A DNA stretch of 64,000 nucleotides from [Clostridium] innocuum (GTDB lineage Bacteria > Bacillota_I > Bacilli_A > Erysipelotrichales > Erysipelotrichaceae), in NCBI GenBank assembly GCA_012317185.1, contig CP048838.1, positions 2,418,001 to 2,482,000 of the forward strand, read 5' to 3'. Below, piece by piece: positions 23,088-30,675 of this stretch; within the stretch, counting starts at the first letter, position 1, and the number at the start of each line of letters is the position of its first letter. Under the pieces are notes generated by a model that was given only the letters and a program-made list of their open reading frames with translations, did not search any database and had not been told where the DNA came from. The position numbers and the translations under genes are program-made.

Positions 23088-24722
23088 TTACACACCCAGA
23101 ATACCCAGACCTCCAAGTGCGATGGCAATTACCAGCAGTACCAGTGTAACCTTTAATACAGTGCCTCCCTTTTTCAGATAAGTGTAAACACCAAAAACTG
23201 CAAGAAGCGAGAGTATACCCGGAGCAATCGGATTAAACAGCAGCTCCTGAATACTGATCATATCCTTTGCCCCATATGGAATTTCATAGATAACAGCTAC
23301 GTTGACATTTTGTGCAGCCATCGTCCCCATCACAAACAATCCGACAATGGAGAAAAAGGTTACGATTTTCTGTACTGCATTGTTTTGCAGTATATTCATT
23401 GCTGAATCGGTTCCCAGCTTATAGCCCATGTTGAACATGAATTTACCTTCCGATACGAGAATGACATAGAGTAGAATATCATCTACAATGGGTGCCCACA
23501 GCATCCCCTGCTGCGCAAAGCCCATAAAGAAGGTGGAGATAAGTGGCTTCAATGTCGCATAATTCAGGGTATCACCAACACCGGCAAAAGGCCCCATCAT
23601 GCCGTTTTTAACACTGTTGATCAGATCTTCGGAAATCAGCTGATCTTCAGGCACCTGATCCCGCTTTTGTATCGCTCTTTGCTCTTCCAGTGATGTAATA
23701 ATACCGGGAATGATACCACCAATCATATTTTCTGTGATAAAGAACTGCATATGTCGTTTCAATCCTTTGATTTGTTCTTCCTTGTCATCCGGATACAGCT
23801 CTTCCAATGCCGGTGCCATGGTTAAACACATCCCCATTGCCTGTAAACGCTCAACATTATCCACATGGCAGACATGCAGGCGCCAGTTGAACCAAACCTT
23901 TTTCAAGGTTTTCCTGCTAAGAATATGTGTTGCCTTGGATTCCGCATTTTTGAGATTGAGTAAATCCGCAAACAGGCTTCCATTGTCTGTTTCCTTTTTT
24001 GTAAAAATCGTATAGAGCCAGGCAATAAAAATACCAAGCAGACAGCCCGGTACCGCTCCCAGACCGGAATATTGAGCAAAGAAGAAGCCTGCGATAAAGA
24101 ACGGTATCAGCTGTCCCTTTCCGATGACCAGAATGACCATGGCAAATCCGAGTGCAGGCAGCAGTCCGCCTGCCAGAGAGAACATGTTGTTTGCCCAATC
24201 CGGAAGGCCGTTCATCAGAACACCCAGACTGTTTACGCCGTATTTCAATACGATGGTCATCGGCACCAGGAAAATCACCGCACGAATGAGTGGTCCGTAA
24301 AGCAGTGAGGTACGGGTAAGCTCTTTTACATTTCCGGTTTCCACTGCTTTATCCGCATGATGTACCGTCCAAACCATAGCCAAACGCTTTACTGTGTGCA
24401 GCTGCGCCATGATCAGTGCAGCTGCCGAAGAAATCACCAGACCCTGATCCAGCGATATGCCTGCCGTTATGACCATGGCCGTCGTCACAATACCGGCCGC
24501 TTCTTTGTCCACCGGCATAGCGCCTCCAACGGCAGTGAGTGCCAGATACAGCGGCTGAATAGTTCCACCAACAATACAGCCCTTTACCGGATCCCCCAAA
24601 ATAACACCGGTAAGCAGTGAGATAAGCATTAAATCACAGAAGCAGTAGGTGAACGGTACAAAGATTTCACCTGCTGCCAGCCAATACAGCATCGCAAGTA
24701 AGATTGCTTGTAATAATGTCAT
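23088..24722 (-). CDS. PTS Man-family EIIC-EIID fusion permease
   Basis: 544 residues, combining two subunits that are usually separate. Residues 1-~265 are EIIC (opening LLQAILLAMLYWLAAG, then TGVILGDPVKGCIVGGTIQPLYL and many membrane helices); residues ~270-544 are EIID (SRKTLKKVWFNWR, MGMCLTMAPALEELY, GMMGPFAGVGDTLNYATLKP, ending in a membrane helix). The junction carries a short charged linker. It forms the sugar channel in the cytoplasmic membrane. The order EIIA, EIICD with EIIB at the end of the operon is unusual. Sugar specificity is unknown. Confidence 0.92.
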   Translation of the reverse strand: MTLLQAILLAMLYWLAAGEIFVPFTYCFCDLMLISLLTGVILGDPVKGCIVGGTIQPLYLALTAVGGAMPVDKEAAGIVTTAMVITAGISLDQGLVISSAAALIMAQLHTVKRLAMVWTVHHADKAVETGNVKELTRTSLLYGPLIRAVIFLVPMTIVLKYGVNSLGVLMNGLPDWANNMFSLAGGLLPALGFAMVILVIGKGQLIPFFIAGFFFAQYSGLGAVPGCLLGIFIAWLYTIFTKKETDNGSLFADLLNLKNAESKATHILSRKTLKKVWFNWRLHVCHVDNVERLQAMGMCLTMAPALEELYPDDKEEQIKGLKRHMQFFITENMIGGIIPGIITSLEEQRAIQKRDQVPEDQLISEDLINSVKNGMMGPFAGVGDTLNYATLKPLISTFFMGFAQQGMLWAPIVDDILLYVILVSEGKFMFNMGYKLGTDSAMNILQNNAVQKIVTFFSIVGLFVMGTMAAQNVNVAVIYEIPYGAKDMISIQELLFNPIAPGILSLLAVFGVYTYLKKGGTVLKVTLVLLVIAIALGGLGILGV

Positions 24723-24767
24723 TTTTTCCTCTCCTTTTTTCTAATGTATGCATACGTCTTCCATCCC

Positions 24768-25163
24768 TTATGCAGGCAAAATCACATTCTGAATACCTCC
24801 TTTCCCTATTTCTACCATGTGCTCTGCCGCTTCTTCCAAAGACATATCATCGAATTGAAATAATACTTCTAAGACCATTCCCAGATTCAAGCCGGCTACC
24901 AGACGGTAGCGGCAATGCTGAAATGCCATAAGCAGACTGTTGCAGGGACTTGCTCCGAATAAATCCGCCAACAGCAAATATTCACCATCTCGATCCTCAT
25001 CGATCAGCTCCTCTGCCTTTTTGATAAATGCCTGCGGATCCATATTCTCCTTCATTCCGATGGCATGAATACAGGACGTCTGTTCTGTTCCGGCTATCAT
25101 CCGAACAGTTTCTAAAAAGGCCTCTGCCAGATTCCCATGCGCTCCAATAACGATATGTTTCAT
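24768..25163 (-). CDS. PTS Man-family EIIA
   Basis: 131 residues from ATG 25163, which follows AAAGGAGGAG at good spacing. The start KHIVIGAHGNLAEAF holds the phosphorylated histidine (His8 region), and LLLADLFGASPCNSLL is the Man-family EIIA signature. DhaM shares this fold but has a different DLGSA-type segment, so EIIA is the better call. It takes phosphate from HPr and passes it to EIIB; because no DhaM is encoded, it might also phosphorylate DhaL (inference). First gene of the operon, after promoter and cre-like site. Confidence 0.88.
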   Translation of the reverse strand: MKHIVIGAHGNLAEAFLETVRMIAGTEQTSCIHAIGMKENMDPQAFIKKAEELIDEDRDGEYLLLADLFGASPCNSLLMAFQHCRYRLVAGLNLGMVLEVLFQFDDMSLEEAAEHMVEIGKGGIQNVILPA

Positions 25164-25212
25164 TTTGACTCCTCCTTTTTGTTTCAAAAGTTTTTAATTA
25201 AATCTGTTTTTA

Positions 25213-25226
25213 TGAAATCGTTTCCA
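25213..25226 (-). promoter_or_regulatory. cre-like site (CcpA)
   Basis: On the minus strand TGGAAACGATTTCA fits the cre consensus TGWAANCGNTNWCA with one mismatch. It lies just downstream of the -10, where bound CcpA would block transcription of the PTS operon when preferred sugars are present. Confidence 0.65.
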
Positions 25227-25237
25227 TTTACAATTAC

Positions 25238-25265
25238 ATTGTATATTTTACAGTATATTAGTCAA
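25238..25265 (-). promoter_or_regulatory. Promoter of the PTS-DhaKL operon
   Basis: Minus strand TTGACT (25260-25265), 16-bp spacer, TACAAT (25238-25243), about 75 bp upstream of the EIIA start codon. Confidence 0.7.
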
Positions 25266-25399
25266 TAGATTTCTTTTTAATTCTGAAATCAAATCTTTTT
25301 ACTATTGATTCAAAATTTATATCACTTCCGAATTGTTTTGTTTCAAAAATTTGCAAGCACATAAAAAAAAGACATATCATCAGACATGCCCGTATTTCT

Positions 25400-26170
25400 T
25401 TATTCAGTATCAAAACGGTTAACTTCTATGATCTTACCAACCTTTAACTTATGATTAAGATCACGATCAATCTTATCTGTAACCAGAGCATCGAAATCCT
25501 GAAACACGCCATATTGATAACGTGATGTTCGTTCAAACTTAACTGCCAGTGTAATCAAGATTTTGCATTTACTTCTTCGCAATATGATTTCATTTAAAAA
25601 CATCGCGTCTTCTGTCTGTGTTCCGGGACCATCAAATCCAAGACAGCCATCCGTTCCAAAAATCGCAGCATCATAAGAAAACCGACTCGCCATATCGGAT
25701 ACAAACTGCCCCTCTGTACGATTTCCGCTTCGTGAATACTTCCCACCGAGAAAGACTACCTCATTTCTGCTTTCCTTTAATTCATTCATCATTTCAAAAC
25801 AGTTCGTGATAATCAGTAAATTCTTGCGAAAGCTAAAGAGCTTCCCAAGCGGAAGTGCTGTAGAGCTGGGGTCAACAAAAACAACATCGTCATCGTGAAT
25901 AAAGTTGATCACTTCCATACAGATTGCCTTTTTTATCTCAATTTTTTCCTGTGTTCGAACATCAATGGGTACATCGGTAAATGAATTACGTAAAACAGCA
26001 CCGCCGTGCGTACGAAATAAAATGCCTTTTCTCTGTAAGAACTCCAAATCTTTACGAATGGTTTCCATTGTCACTCCAAAGCAGTCGGATAGTTCCTTAA
26101 CACTTGCCTTCCCATGCGATAGTAAATAGTTTGATATTTCATCAAGCCTTTTTTCCAATCTCTTTTCCAT
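25400..26170 (-). CDS. DeoR-family transcriptional regulator
   Basis: 256 residues from ATG 26170. The N-terminal winged helix-turn-helix (ASVKELSDCFGVTMETIRKDL, here seen in blocks SVKELSDCFGV and TMETIRKDLEFL) is followed by FRTHGGAVL and a DeoR C-terminal sugar-phosphate sensor (VFVDPSSTALPLGKL, IITNCFEMMNEL, VFLGGKYS). It sits immediately upstream of the PTS-DhaKL operon on the same strand and is the natural repressor of it, released by a phosphorylated intermediate (inference). The ribosome site ahead of 26170 is weak; the strong AAAGGAG upstream serves an overlapping ORF (26071-26205), so translation may be coupled. Confidence 0.88.
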   Translation of the reverse strand: MEKRLEKRLDEISNYLLSHGKASVKELSDCFGVTMETIRKDLEFLQRKGILFRTHGGAVLRNSFTDVPIDVRTQEKIEIKKAICMEVINFIHDDDVVFVDPSSTALPLGKLFSFRKNLLIITNCFEMMNELKESRNEVVFLGGKYSRSGNRTEGQFVSDMASRFSYDAAIFGTDGCLGFDGPGTQTEDAMFLNEIILRRSKCKILITLAVKFERTSRYQYGVFQDFDALVTDKIDRDLNHKLKVGKIIEVNRFDTE

Positions 26171-26205
26171 ACCCCAACTACGACAGACAACTGTATGCCC
26201 GTCAT
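26071..26205 (-). other. Overlapping upstream ORF at the DeoR gene start
   Basis: A 44-codon ORF in another frame, with AAAGGAG close ahead of ATG 26205, runs through the start of the regulator gene and ends at 26071. It could couple or limit translation of the regulator, or the regulator may start by an unidentified codon. Coding nature of the peptide itself is doubtful. Confidence 0.3.
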
Positions 26206-26322
26206 TCTCCTTTCGCAATCAAAATATTATATATTCCCTATCAAGAAATTCCCAATTTCTTATGTCTATATTCATTATACAATGTTTTTTTCATGTCGTG
26301 AAGACAGCAATCCTTGCAGAAT

Positions 26323-26348
26323 AAAAAATAGGACACCTTCATGTCCTA
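26323..26348 (-). terminator. asnA terminator
   Basis: TAGGACA / TGTCCTA hairpin with a 6-nt loop; the minus strand continues TTTTTTAT. It overlaps the asnA stop codon. Confidence 0.7.
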
Positions 26349-27362
26349 TAACAATACGATATTATGCTTTTCACATTCCTCCCGCATGGCATCGCTCCAC
26401 TGGGAAACCTGTACTTCTCCGATATGTGCTTTGTTTAATAAAATCAAACAAATTCTGGACTGACCAATACCTCCGCCAATGGTTAACGGCAGCTCATCCT
26501 GCAACAGCATTTTGTGAAACGGCAGATTCTTACGCTCCTCACAGTCTGCTTTTTTCAACTGCTCTGCCAATGCTTTAGCATCCACGCGGATCCCCATACT
26601 GCTTATTTCCAGTACGGTATCCAGCACCGGATAATACAGAAGGATATCACCGTTTAATGCCCAGTCATCATAATCCGGGGCACGTCCGTCATGCTTTTCC
26701 CCGCTGTTCAGGGTATCTCCGATTTTCATCAGGAAGACAGTTCTATGCTGCTTTACAATCTCATACTCGCGCTCTTTTGGTGTCAGATCAGGAAAGCGGT
26801 CCTCCAGCTCCTGTGCAGTGATGAAATACACATCCTCCTGAATAAACGGCATGAGATTTTCATAAACGATATCCAGCTCCTTCTCCGTTTCCTTCAATGC
26901 CTTCATAATATTACGTACAGTCATTTTCAGAAACTCCATCGTCCGATTCTCCCGACTGATTATCTTTTCCCAGTCCCACTGATCGACATAGCAGGAATGC
27001 AGATTATCCAGCACCTCATCCCGTCGGATTGCATTCATATCGGTATAAATTCCTTTACCTACATTCAGATTGTACCGCTTCAAAGCCATACGCTTCCATT
27101 TCGCAAGAGAATGAACAATCTGATAGTCCTCACCCTCAATTTCCATGATATCAAACGCTACCGGACGCTCAGTACCGTTCAAATCATCATTCAACCCGCT
27201 GCTTTTGGAAACATACAGGGGTGCGGATATACGCATCAGATTCAAATGATGCGCCAGACGACGTTCAAACAGGTCCTTGACATATTTGATGGCGATTTCC
27301 GTGGATATGATATCCAGCTTGTTTTCATAATATTTTGGTATGATCAGATCTTCAACTGCCAT
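26346..27362 (-). CDS. asnA: Aspartate-ammonia ligase
   Basis: A 338-residue class II aminoacyl-tRNA-synthetase-like enzyme making asparagine from aspartate, ATP and ammonia. It opens with the family's IPKYYENKLDIISTEIAIKY; VSKSSGLNDDLNGTERPVAFDI, EIVHSLAKWKRMALKRY (here QIVHSLAKWKR) and the C-terminal LTIGGGIGQSRICLILL are diagnostic. GAGGAGTG precedes the ATG. No T-box was found upstream, unlike some Firmicute asnA genes. Cytoplasmic, monocistronic. Confidence 0.95.
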   Translation of the reverse strand: MAVEDLIIPKYYENKLDIISTEIAIKYVKDLFERRLAHHLNLMRISAPLYVSKSSGLNDDLNGTERPVAFDIMEIEGEDYQIVHSLAKWKRMALKRYNLNVGKGIYTDMNAIRRDEVLDNLHSCYVDQWDWEKIISRENRTMEFLKMTVRNIMKALKETEKELDIVYENLMPFIQEDVYFITAQELEDRFPDLTPKEREYEIVKQHRTVFLMKIGDTLNSGEKHDGRAPDYDDWALNGDILLYYPVLDTVLEISSMGIRVDAKALAEQLKKADCEERKNLPFHKMLLQDELPLTIGGGIGQSRICLILLNKAHIGEVQVSQWSDAMREECEKHNIVLL

Positions 27363-27651
27363 AGCTTCACTCCTCTTTCATATACCTTCTTATTATACAT
27401 GATTTTATTTCCAAAATATATCTTTTTTTGAAATATTTTTCAATATTCTTAACTAATTTACAATTCCTTTCATTTCGATATATACAGAAGGAAGCACACG
27501 ATTCAATCAGCTTTTCGCATATCGGAGAGATACAAGAAAAGAGGATGTCACACGCTTGGAAATTCAAACGTTCTTTATCCTCTTGCCTACACTATTTCAT
27601 CCGTTTACATTTTCTCATACACAGCCTGTAAAAGAATACAACACACATGTC

Positions 27652-28125
27652 CTACTTATACTTTTTAAACATGTACAGCTTTCCGAATTCCTCTCTTTGA
27701 AATCCATTTGCCTCCAGCACATGCATGGAAGCGGTGTTGCGTTTTTCAACCAGTGCATAAATGGAGAGCACCTGCAGCGTATCAAAGGCCTCCTCGCACA
27801 AAGCACGAACCGCCTGCTGCATGATTCCCTTATGCCAGTAATGTACACCCAGCCAATAGGACAGCTCCGCACTGCTGCTGGTCTTTTTTTCACATTCCAG
27901 AAAGCCGCAAACACTGCCGTCCAGCTCCACCGCACGAAATAAATACCGCTGCGGATCTGCATGCTGATAAAAATGAATCGTTGATACGGCATTAAGAAAG
28001 GTATCCGGATACAGGAATTTCCAGACTCTTTTTTTTAAATAATACGGATGCATGGACAAGCTGTGCAGCTCCATCGCATCCTCTACATCCCAGGGACGTA
28101 CCATAACTGTCATATTCATCACCAT
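27652..28125 (-). CDS. GNAT-family N-acetyltransferase
   Basis: 157 residues from ATG 28125, the best reading of the start because residues further upstream (up to 28224) belong to the tail of a decayed gene. RPWDVEDAMELHSL opens the fold; ELSYWLGVHYWHKGIMQQAV contains the acetyl-CoA loop region, and VEKRNTASMHVLEANGF is the classical RimJ/RimL-type segment ending in YMFKKY. Probably transfers acetyl to a small amine or a protein N-terminus; the substrate is not predictable. Confidence 0.8.
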   Translation of the reverse strand: MVMNMTVMVRPWDVEDAMELHSLSMHPYYLKKRVWKFLYPDTFLNAVSTIHFYQHADPQRYLFRAVELDGSVCGFLECEKKTSSSAELSYWLGVHYWHKGIMQQAVRALCEEAFDTLQVLSIYALVEKRNTASMHVLEANGFQREEFGKLYMFKKYK

Positions 28126-28189
28126 GATATAGTATGCACCTTTCTGCATGGTGTAAACTCTATTACCTGTTGTTATATGACATTGAGCT

Positions 28190-28522
28190 TCATTTTGATA
28201 CAGTATGTAGATATCTCCAACCACAAAACCGATACCGATTCCGGTATATGCCTTCAGTGTTTCCGTATATCAGCCGCAGGATAGATATGCTTAAAGCCTT
28301 ATAATCATTTCCGTAAGGACCTGTTTTCAGCCGGACAATGCCTCACGTGTTACAAAAATCTCCTTACTAGTCATCATCCTGTGGATCAAAGCCTCCTGTA
28401 CCTGCAAATTCGATTGATTAGATTTTTTCTTCTTGTTCACATAAATTGAAATTCACTGCAGCGCTATCGTCAGGTAATGGCATGTCCAATACAAAATCCA
28501 GCCATTCCTGAAAGCTTTCCAT
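28190..28522 (-). pseudogene. Decayed small conserved protein gene
   Basis: From ATG 28522 (good GAGGTGATG ribosome site) the frame reads MESFQEWLDFVLDMPLP...AVNFNLCE and meets TAA at 28418-28420, then continues in frame as SIEFAGTGGFDPQDDD to a TAG at 28367. A shifted frame resumes with SKEIFVTREALSG, and a further shift gives ETLKAYTGIGIGFVVGDIYILYQNE, which ends at the GNAT gene. Together they resemble one ~110-residue family (…WS.EL.GT..FD..DeDWA...F..R…G.GVGFVDGD…) with at least two stops and two frameshifts. The family role is unknown. Confidence 0.7.
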
Positions 28523-28611
28523 GCCGTCATCACCTCTTTAACATTCGTATAGTATCCTATCTGTCTTCATTATGACTAGACATGGAAAAAGAGTAATGTT
28601 TTCATATCGTG

Positions 28612-28869
28612 CTAAAACGGCATCTTATCCTTATTCTTCCATCGGCTGAAATCCAGAGAAAGCTCATAAATTTTACGGATAATGATATAGGTACATGTTA
28701 CCATTACGGAACATAAAAATGCAAGGCAGATCTGAATTCTATACATATCAAAACTCTCTCCTGTCAGACCAAGCATAAGCAGTAATAAATCGGCAAATAT
28801 ACCTGCAAGGATTGCAAATGCCAGAAAGGATGCAATTGCCGTTAACAGCACTTTTTTTAAGGATAACAT
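28612..28869 (-). CDS. Small two-helix membrane protein
   Basis: 85 residues. Two membrane helices (VLLTAIASFLAFAILAGIFADLLLL and ICLAFLCSVMVTCTYIII, both visible as long hydrophobic runs) flank a short loop; the C-terminus is charged (SRWKNKDKMPF). GAGGAGTGTGAG lies upstream of the ATG. Not recognised as a family. Confidence 0.6.
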   Translation of the reverse strand: MLSLKKVLLTAIASFLAFAILAGIFADLLLLMLGLTGESFDMYRIQICLAFLCSVMVTCTYIIIRKIYELSLDFSRWKNKDKMPF

Positions 28870-28927
28870 TTCTCACACTCCTCTCTATAAACGTAACTGA
28901 CTACATTGTAATTCACTTATTTTTGTA

Positions 28928-29143
28928 TTATAATCTTTCTTCGCCATTCATAATACCCCGGTGACAGACTGTACAGTAATATGCAGCTATAGCAGCGGGA
29001 TACAAGGTTTGCTCTGCCAGCAGCACCTCCTGATCATTTGCAGGCTGCATCCTCACAAGGTGCTTGTTTTCAGAGAAAATACTATTGGAAGCGGCCTGTA
29101 CAAACCCTGCTTTCATTTCCTTACCGCAATATGGACGAAGCAT
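28928..29143 (-). CDS. DUF6487-like zinc-ribbon protein
   Basis: 71 residues from ATG 29143, 7 nt after AGGAGG. It has the layout of DUF6487: an N-terminal PYCGKEMKAGFVQA, a middle SENKHLVRMQP segment, and a C-terminal AYYCTVCHRGIM, so CxxC-type metal-binding is likely, though the first pair is RPYC rather than CPYC and so lacks one cysteine. Function unknown; small cytoplasmic protein. Confidence 0.7.
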   Translation of the reverse strand: MLRPYCGKEMKAGFVQAASNSIFSENKHLVRMQPANDQEVLLAEQTLYPAAIAAYYCTVCHRGIMNGEERL

Positions 29144-29223
29144 TTTCATTCCTCCTATTTCGGCAGATGTGAAACTATAGAAGCTTGGCAGTCCTTCTGC
29201 CCAGTGGTGTATACGTTCGCTTT

Positions 29224-29604
29224 TTATTCCTCTATATCCAATGGAACAACTGGCTTCCAAAGTTTGAATATGACCCAGCTCCCATCCATAGCCAGCTCTA
29301 TCTCCTGATCCCCTATCTGATAGCTGATACCGGTAGCGAAGTTGGATTGATTATCCTTTTTCGGTATTTCTGTCCGCCCTACCATGCTGTCGATTTCTCC
29401 ATCCATCATACCGCAGCGCAGACTTTCATTATCGGTTTTTTTCGTATTGTAATACAGCTGTCCGTTTACCATAAGCAGCTGCTCACTGCTTTCCGCTTTC
29501 ACTGTTTTCCCCTGGACGGTCTCAGCCTCTGTATCCTTGCAGCCGCCAAGGATACAGATACTAAACAGAAGAACCATATATCCCCATGTTTTCAACTTTC
29601 TCAC
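29224..29604 (-). CDS. Putative lipoprotein, unknown
   Basis: 126 residues with a type II signal peptide: basic start, hydrophobic core, lipobox ILGGC at about residue 22, giving a membrane-anchored extracytoplasmic protein. The mature part (~105 residues) shows a repeated small beta pattern (LLMVNGQLYYNTKK, YQIGDQEIELAMDGSWVIF) as in small Firmicute lipoproteins of unknown function. No neighbour explains it. Confidence 0.7.
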   Translation of the reverse strand: MRKLKTWGYMVLLFSICILGGCKDTEAETVQGKTVKAESSEQLLMVNGQLYYNTKKTDNESLRCGMMDGEIDSMVGRTEIPKKDNQSNFATGISYQIGDQEIELAMDGSWVIFKLWKPVVPLDIEE

Positions 29605-29629
29605 TCCTTACTTCCATACTACTGTATCT

Positions 29630-30040
29630 TTAGTCACAGCGAAGAAAGAGCAGTCGCTGAATATCTTCCATATGAGCTTCCTCACATACACGATAGTGTA
29701 TCCAGCCGCCGTTGCCACAGGGATATCTGTTATCAACATATTCCTTTGCATAAGGCTGCAGCTGCTCATATACCGATGCAAATTGTGTATCCGATAACCG
29801 CAGCATGACGGTAAAAGCACCCGCTTCCGGAAACACATTGCACATCAGCTTGTTACGCTTACGATGCGCAATTCCCCAGCCGTAATGGTTACCATAGGGA
29901 AAGGTAATCTCCTGCTGCGTTGCAAATGTTTCCATGAGCCATGTATTCAAACCGGCAAACAGCTCCCCACATTCCTTGCAGTGCATACACATTTCGTTAT
30001 ACTGAGGCTGTTCCTGCTTATTCAACATTCTTTCATACAT
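29630..30040 (-). CDS. DUF3788 family protein
   Basis: 136 residues from ATG 30040, 8 nt after AGGAGG; the earlier in-frame ATG at 30076 overlaps a TATAAT promoter box. YGNHYGWGIAHRKRNKLMCNVFPEAGAFTVMLRLSD and the Gly/Trp-rich tail YPCGNGGWIHYRV match DUF3788, a family of small basic-ligand-binding-like proteins. Function unknown, cytoplasmic. Confidence 0.8.
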   Translation of the reverse strand: MYERMLNKQEQPQYNEMCMHCKECGELFAGLNTWLMETFATQQEITFPYGNHYGWGIAHRKRNKLMCNVFPEAGAFTVMLRLSDTQFASVYEQLQPYAKEYVDNRYPCGNGGWIHYRVCEEAHMEDIQRLLFLRCD

Positions 30041-30134
30041 AAACCGATCCTCCTGCCATTCGATTGTTTTTTTCATTATAGCACACTTTCAACCATATGT
30101 AATTCTCTGTTCACCGTATTTTCCTTAAAATATG

Positions 30135-30170
30135 AAAGGAGCATCCTTCATTGCGAAAGAATACTCCTTG
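30135..30170 (-). terminator. Rnf operon terminator
   Basis: AAGGAG..TTCTTTC / GAAGGAT..CTCCTTT stem between 30135 and 30170, beyond the rnfB stop; U-tract is short. Confidence 0.5.
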
Positions 30171-30180
30171 ACTTCATTGA

Positions 30181-30489
30181 TTAAGCTTTTACCTTAACAC
30201 AGGTACCATCCGGTCCCGGTGTTGTGTTCAGATATTCAGCGATGGCTGCTTTCTGATCCGGTTTACAAGGCTTGCAGGTACCGACAACAGTGACTTCACC
30301 CTCTACCAGTGCCTCGGCAAGTCCGCTGCAGCCCGCATACCCGCAGCTGCCGCAGTTGTAGTTTGGCAGCATGCTGCTGACCTTTTCAATACGCTCATCG
30401 ACTTCAACGCTTAAGAATCTGTCCGCAATTCCCAGCCCAAGACCAAGAATTGCCCCCAGAACAAGCATCATAACGATTGCAGTTACCAT
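30181..30489 (-). CDS. rnfB: RnfB, short form
   Basis: A 102-residue version of the Rnf complex subunit B. It has the N-terminal membrane helix (residues 4-22) and the Fe-S module with Cys46, Cys49 and Cys54 (NCGSCGYAGC) plus Cys72 and Cys75 (GTCKPC). Typical RnfB proteins continue with one or more ferredoxin-like domains (190-330 residues in total); those are absent here and the gene ends cleanly with a stop and terminator. Either this lineage uses a minimal RnfB or another ferredoxin supplies the missing clusters. Last gene of the Rnf operon. Confidence 0.85.
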   Translation of the reverse strand: MVTAIVMMLVLGAILGLGLGIADRFLSVEVDERIEKVSSMLPNYNCGSCGYAGCSGLAEALVEGEVTVVGTCKPCKPDQKAAIAEYLNTTPGPDGTCVKVKA

Positions 30490-30503
30490 GTGACGACCCC
30501 TTT

Positions 30504-30674
30504 CTATTCCTCATGTGCAGGGTTGTTGCAGCAGGAATGATCATGACAGCCCTTGCACTGTGCTTTCAAATCCTCACATCCCTTGGGAAGCGGTGTTTTG
30601 TGATTGAAGTAAAACACCAGCGCATAAACTGCACCGAGTGCCCCCAGATACAGGACGGGAAGTAATGCCTTCAT
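30504..30674 (-). CDS. Small cysteine-rich membrane protein in the Rnf operon
   Basis: 56 residues, ATG one base after the rnfA stop codon. One N-terminal membrane helix (LLPVLYLGALGAVYALVFYF) is followed by a Cys/His cluster: GCEDLKAQCKGCHDHSCC. The pattern resembles the Cys-rich anchor found with FeoB in Firmicutes and could bind a metal or an Fe-S cluster. It lies between rnfA and rnfB and ends 14 bp before rnfB, so it is part of the complex operon; a role as an additional electron carrier or assembly factor is inference. Confidence 0.7.
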   Translation of the reverse strand: MKALLPVLYLGALGAVYALVFYFNHKTPLPKGCEDLKAQCKGCHDHSCCNNPAHEE

Positions 30675-30675
30675 A

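Noticed and set aside
24768..25163. DhaM reading of the EIIA gene
   Set aside because: LLLADLFGASPCN is the Man-type EIIA signature rather than the DhaM DLGSA-type segment.
25340..25399. Terminator after the DeoR gene
   Set aside because: AGACAT occurs twice as a direct, not inverted, repeat, so no hairpin forms.
27363..27650. T-box or asparagine-sensing leader of asnA
   Set aside because: No GGTACC-type T-box element, AGAGAG motif or terminator pair is found upstream of asnA.
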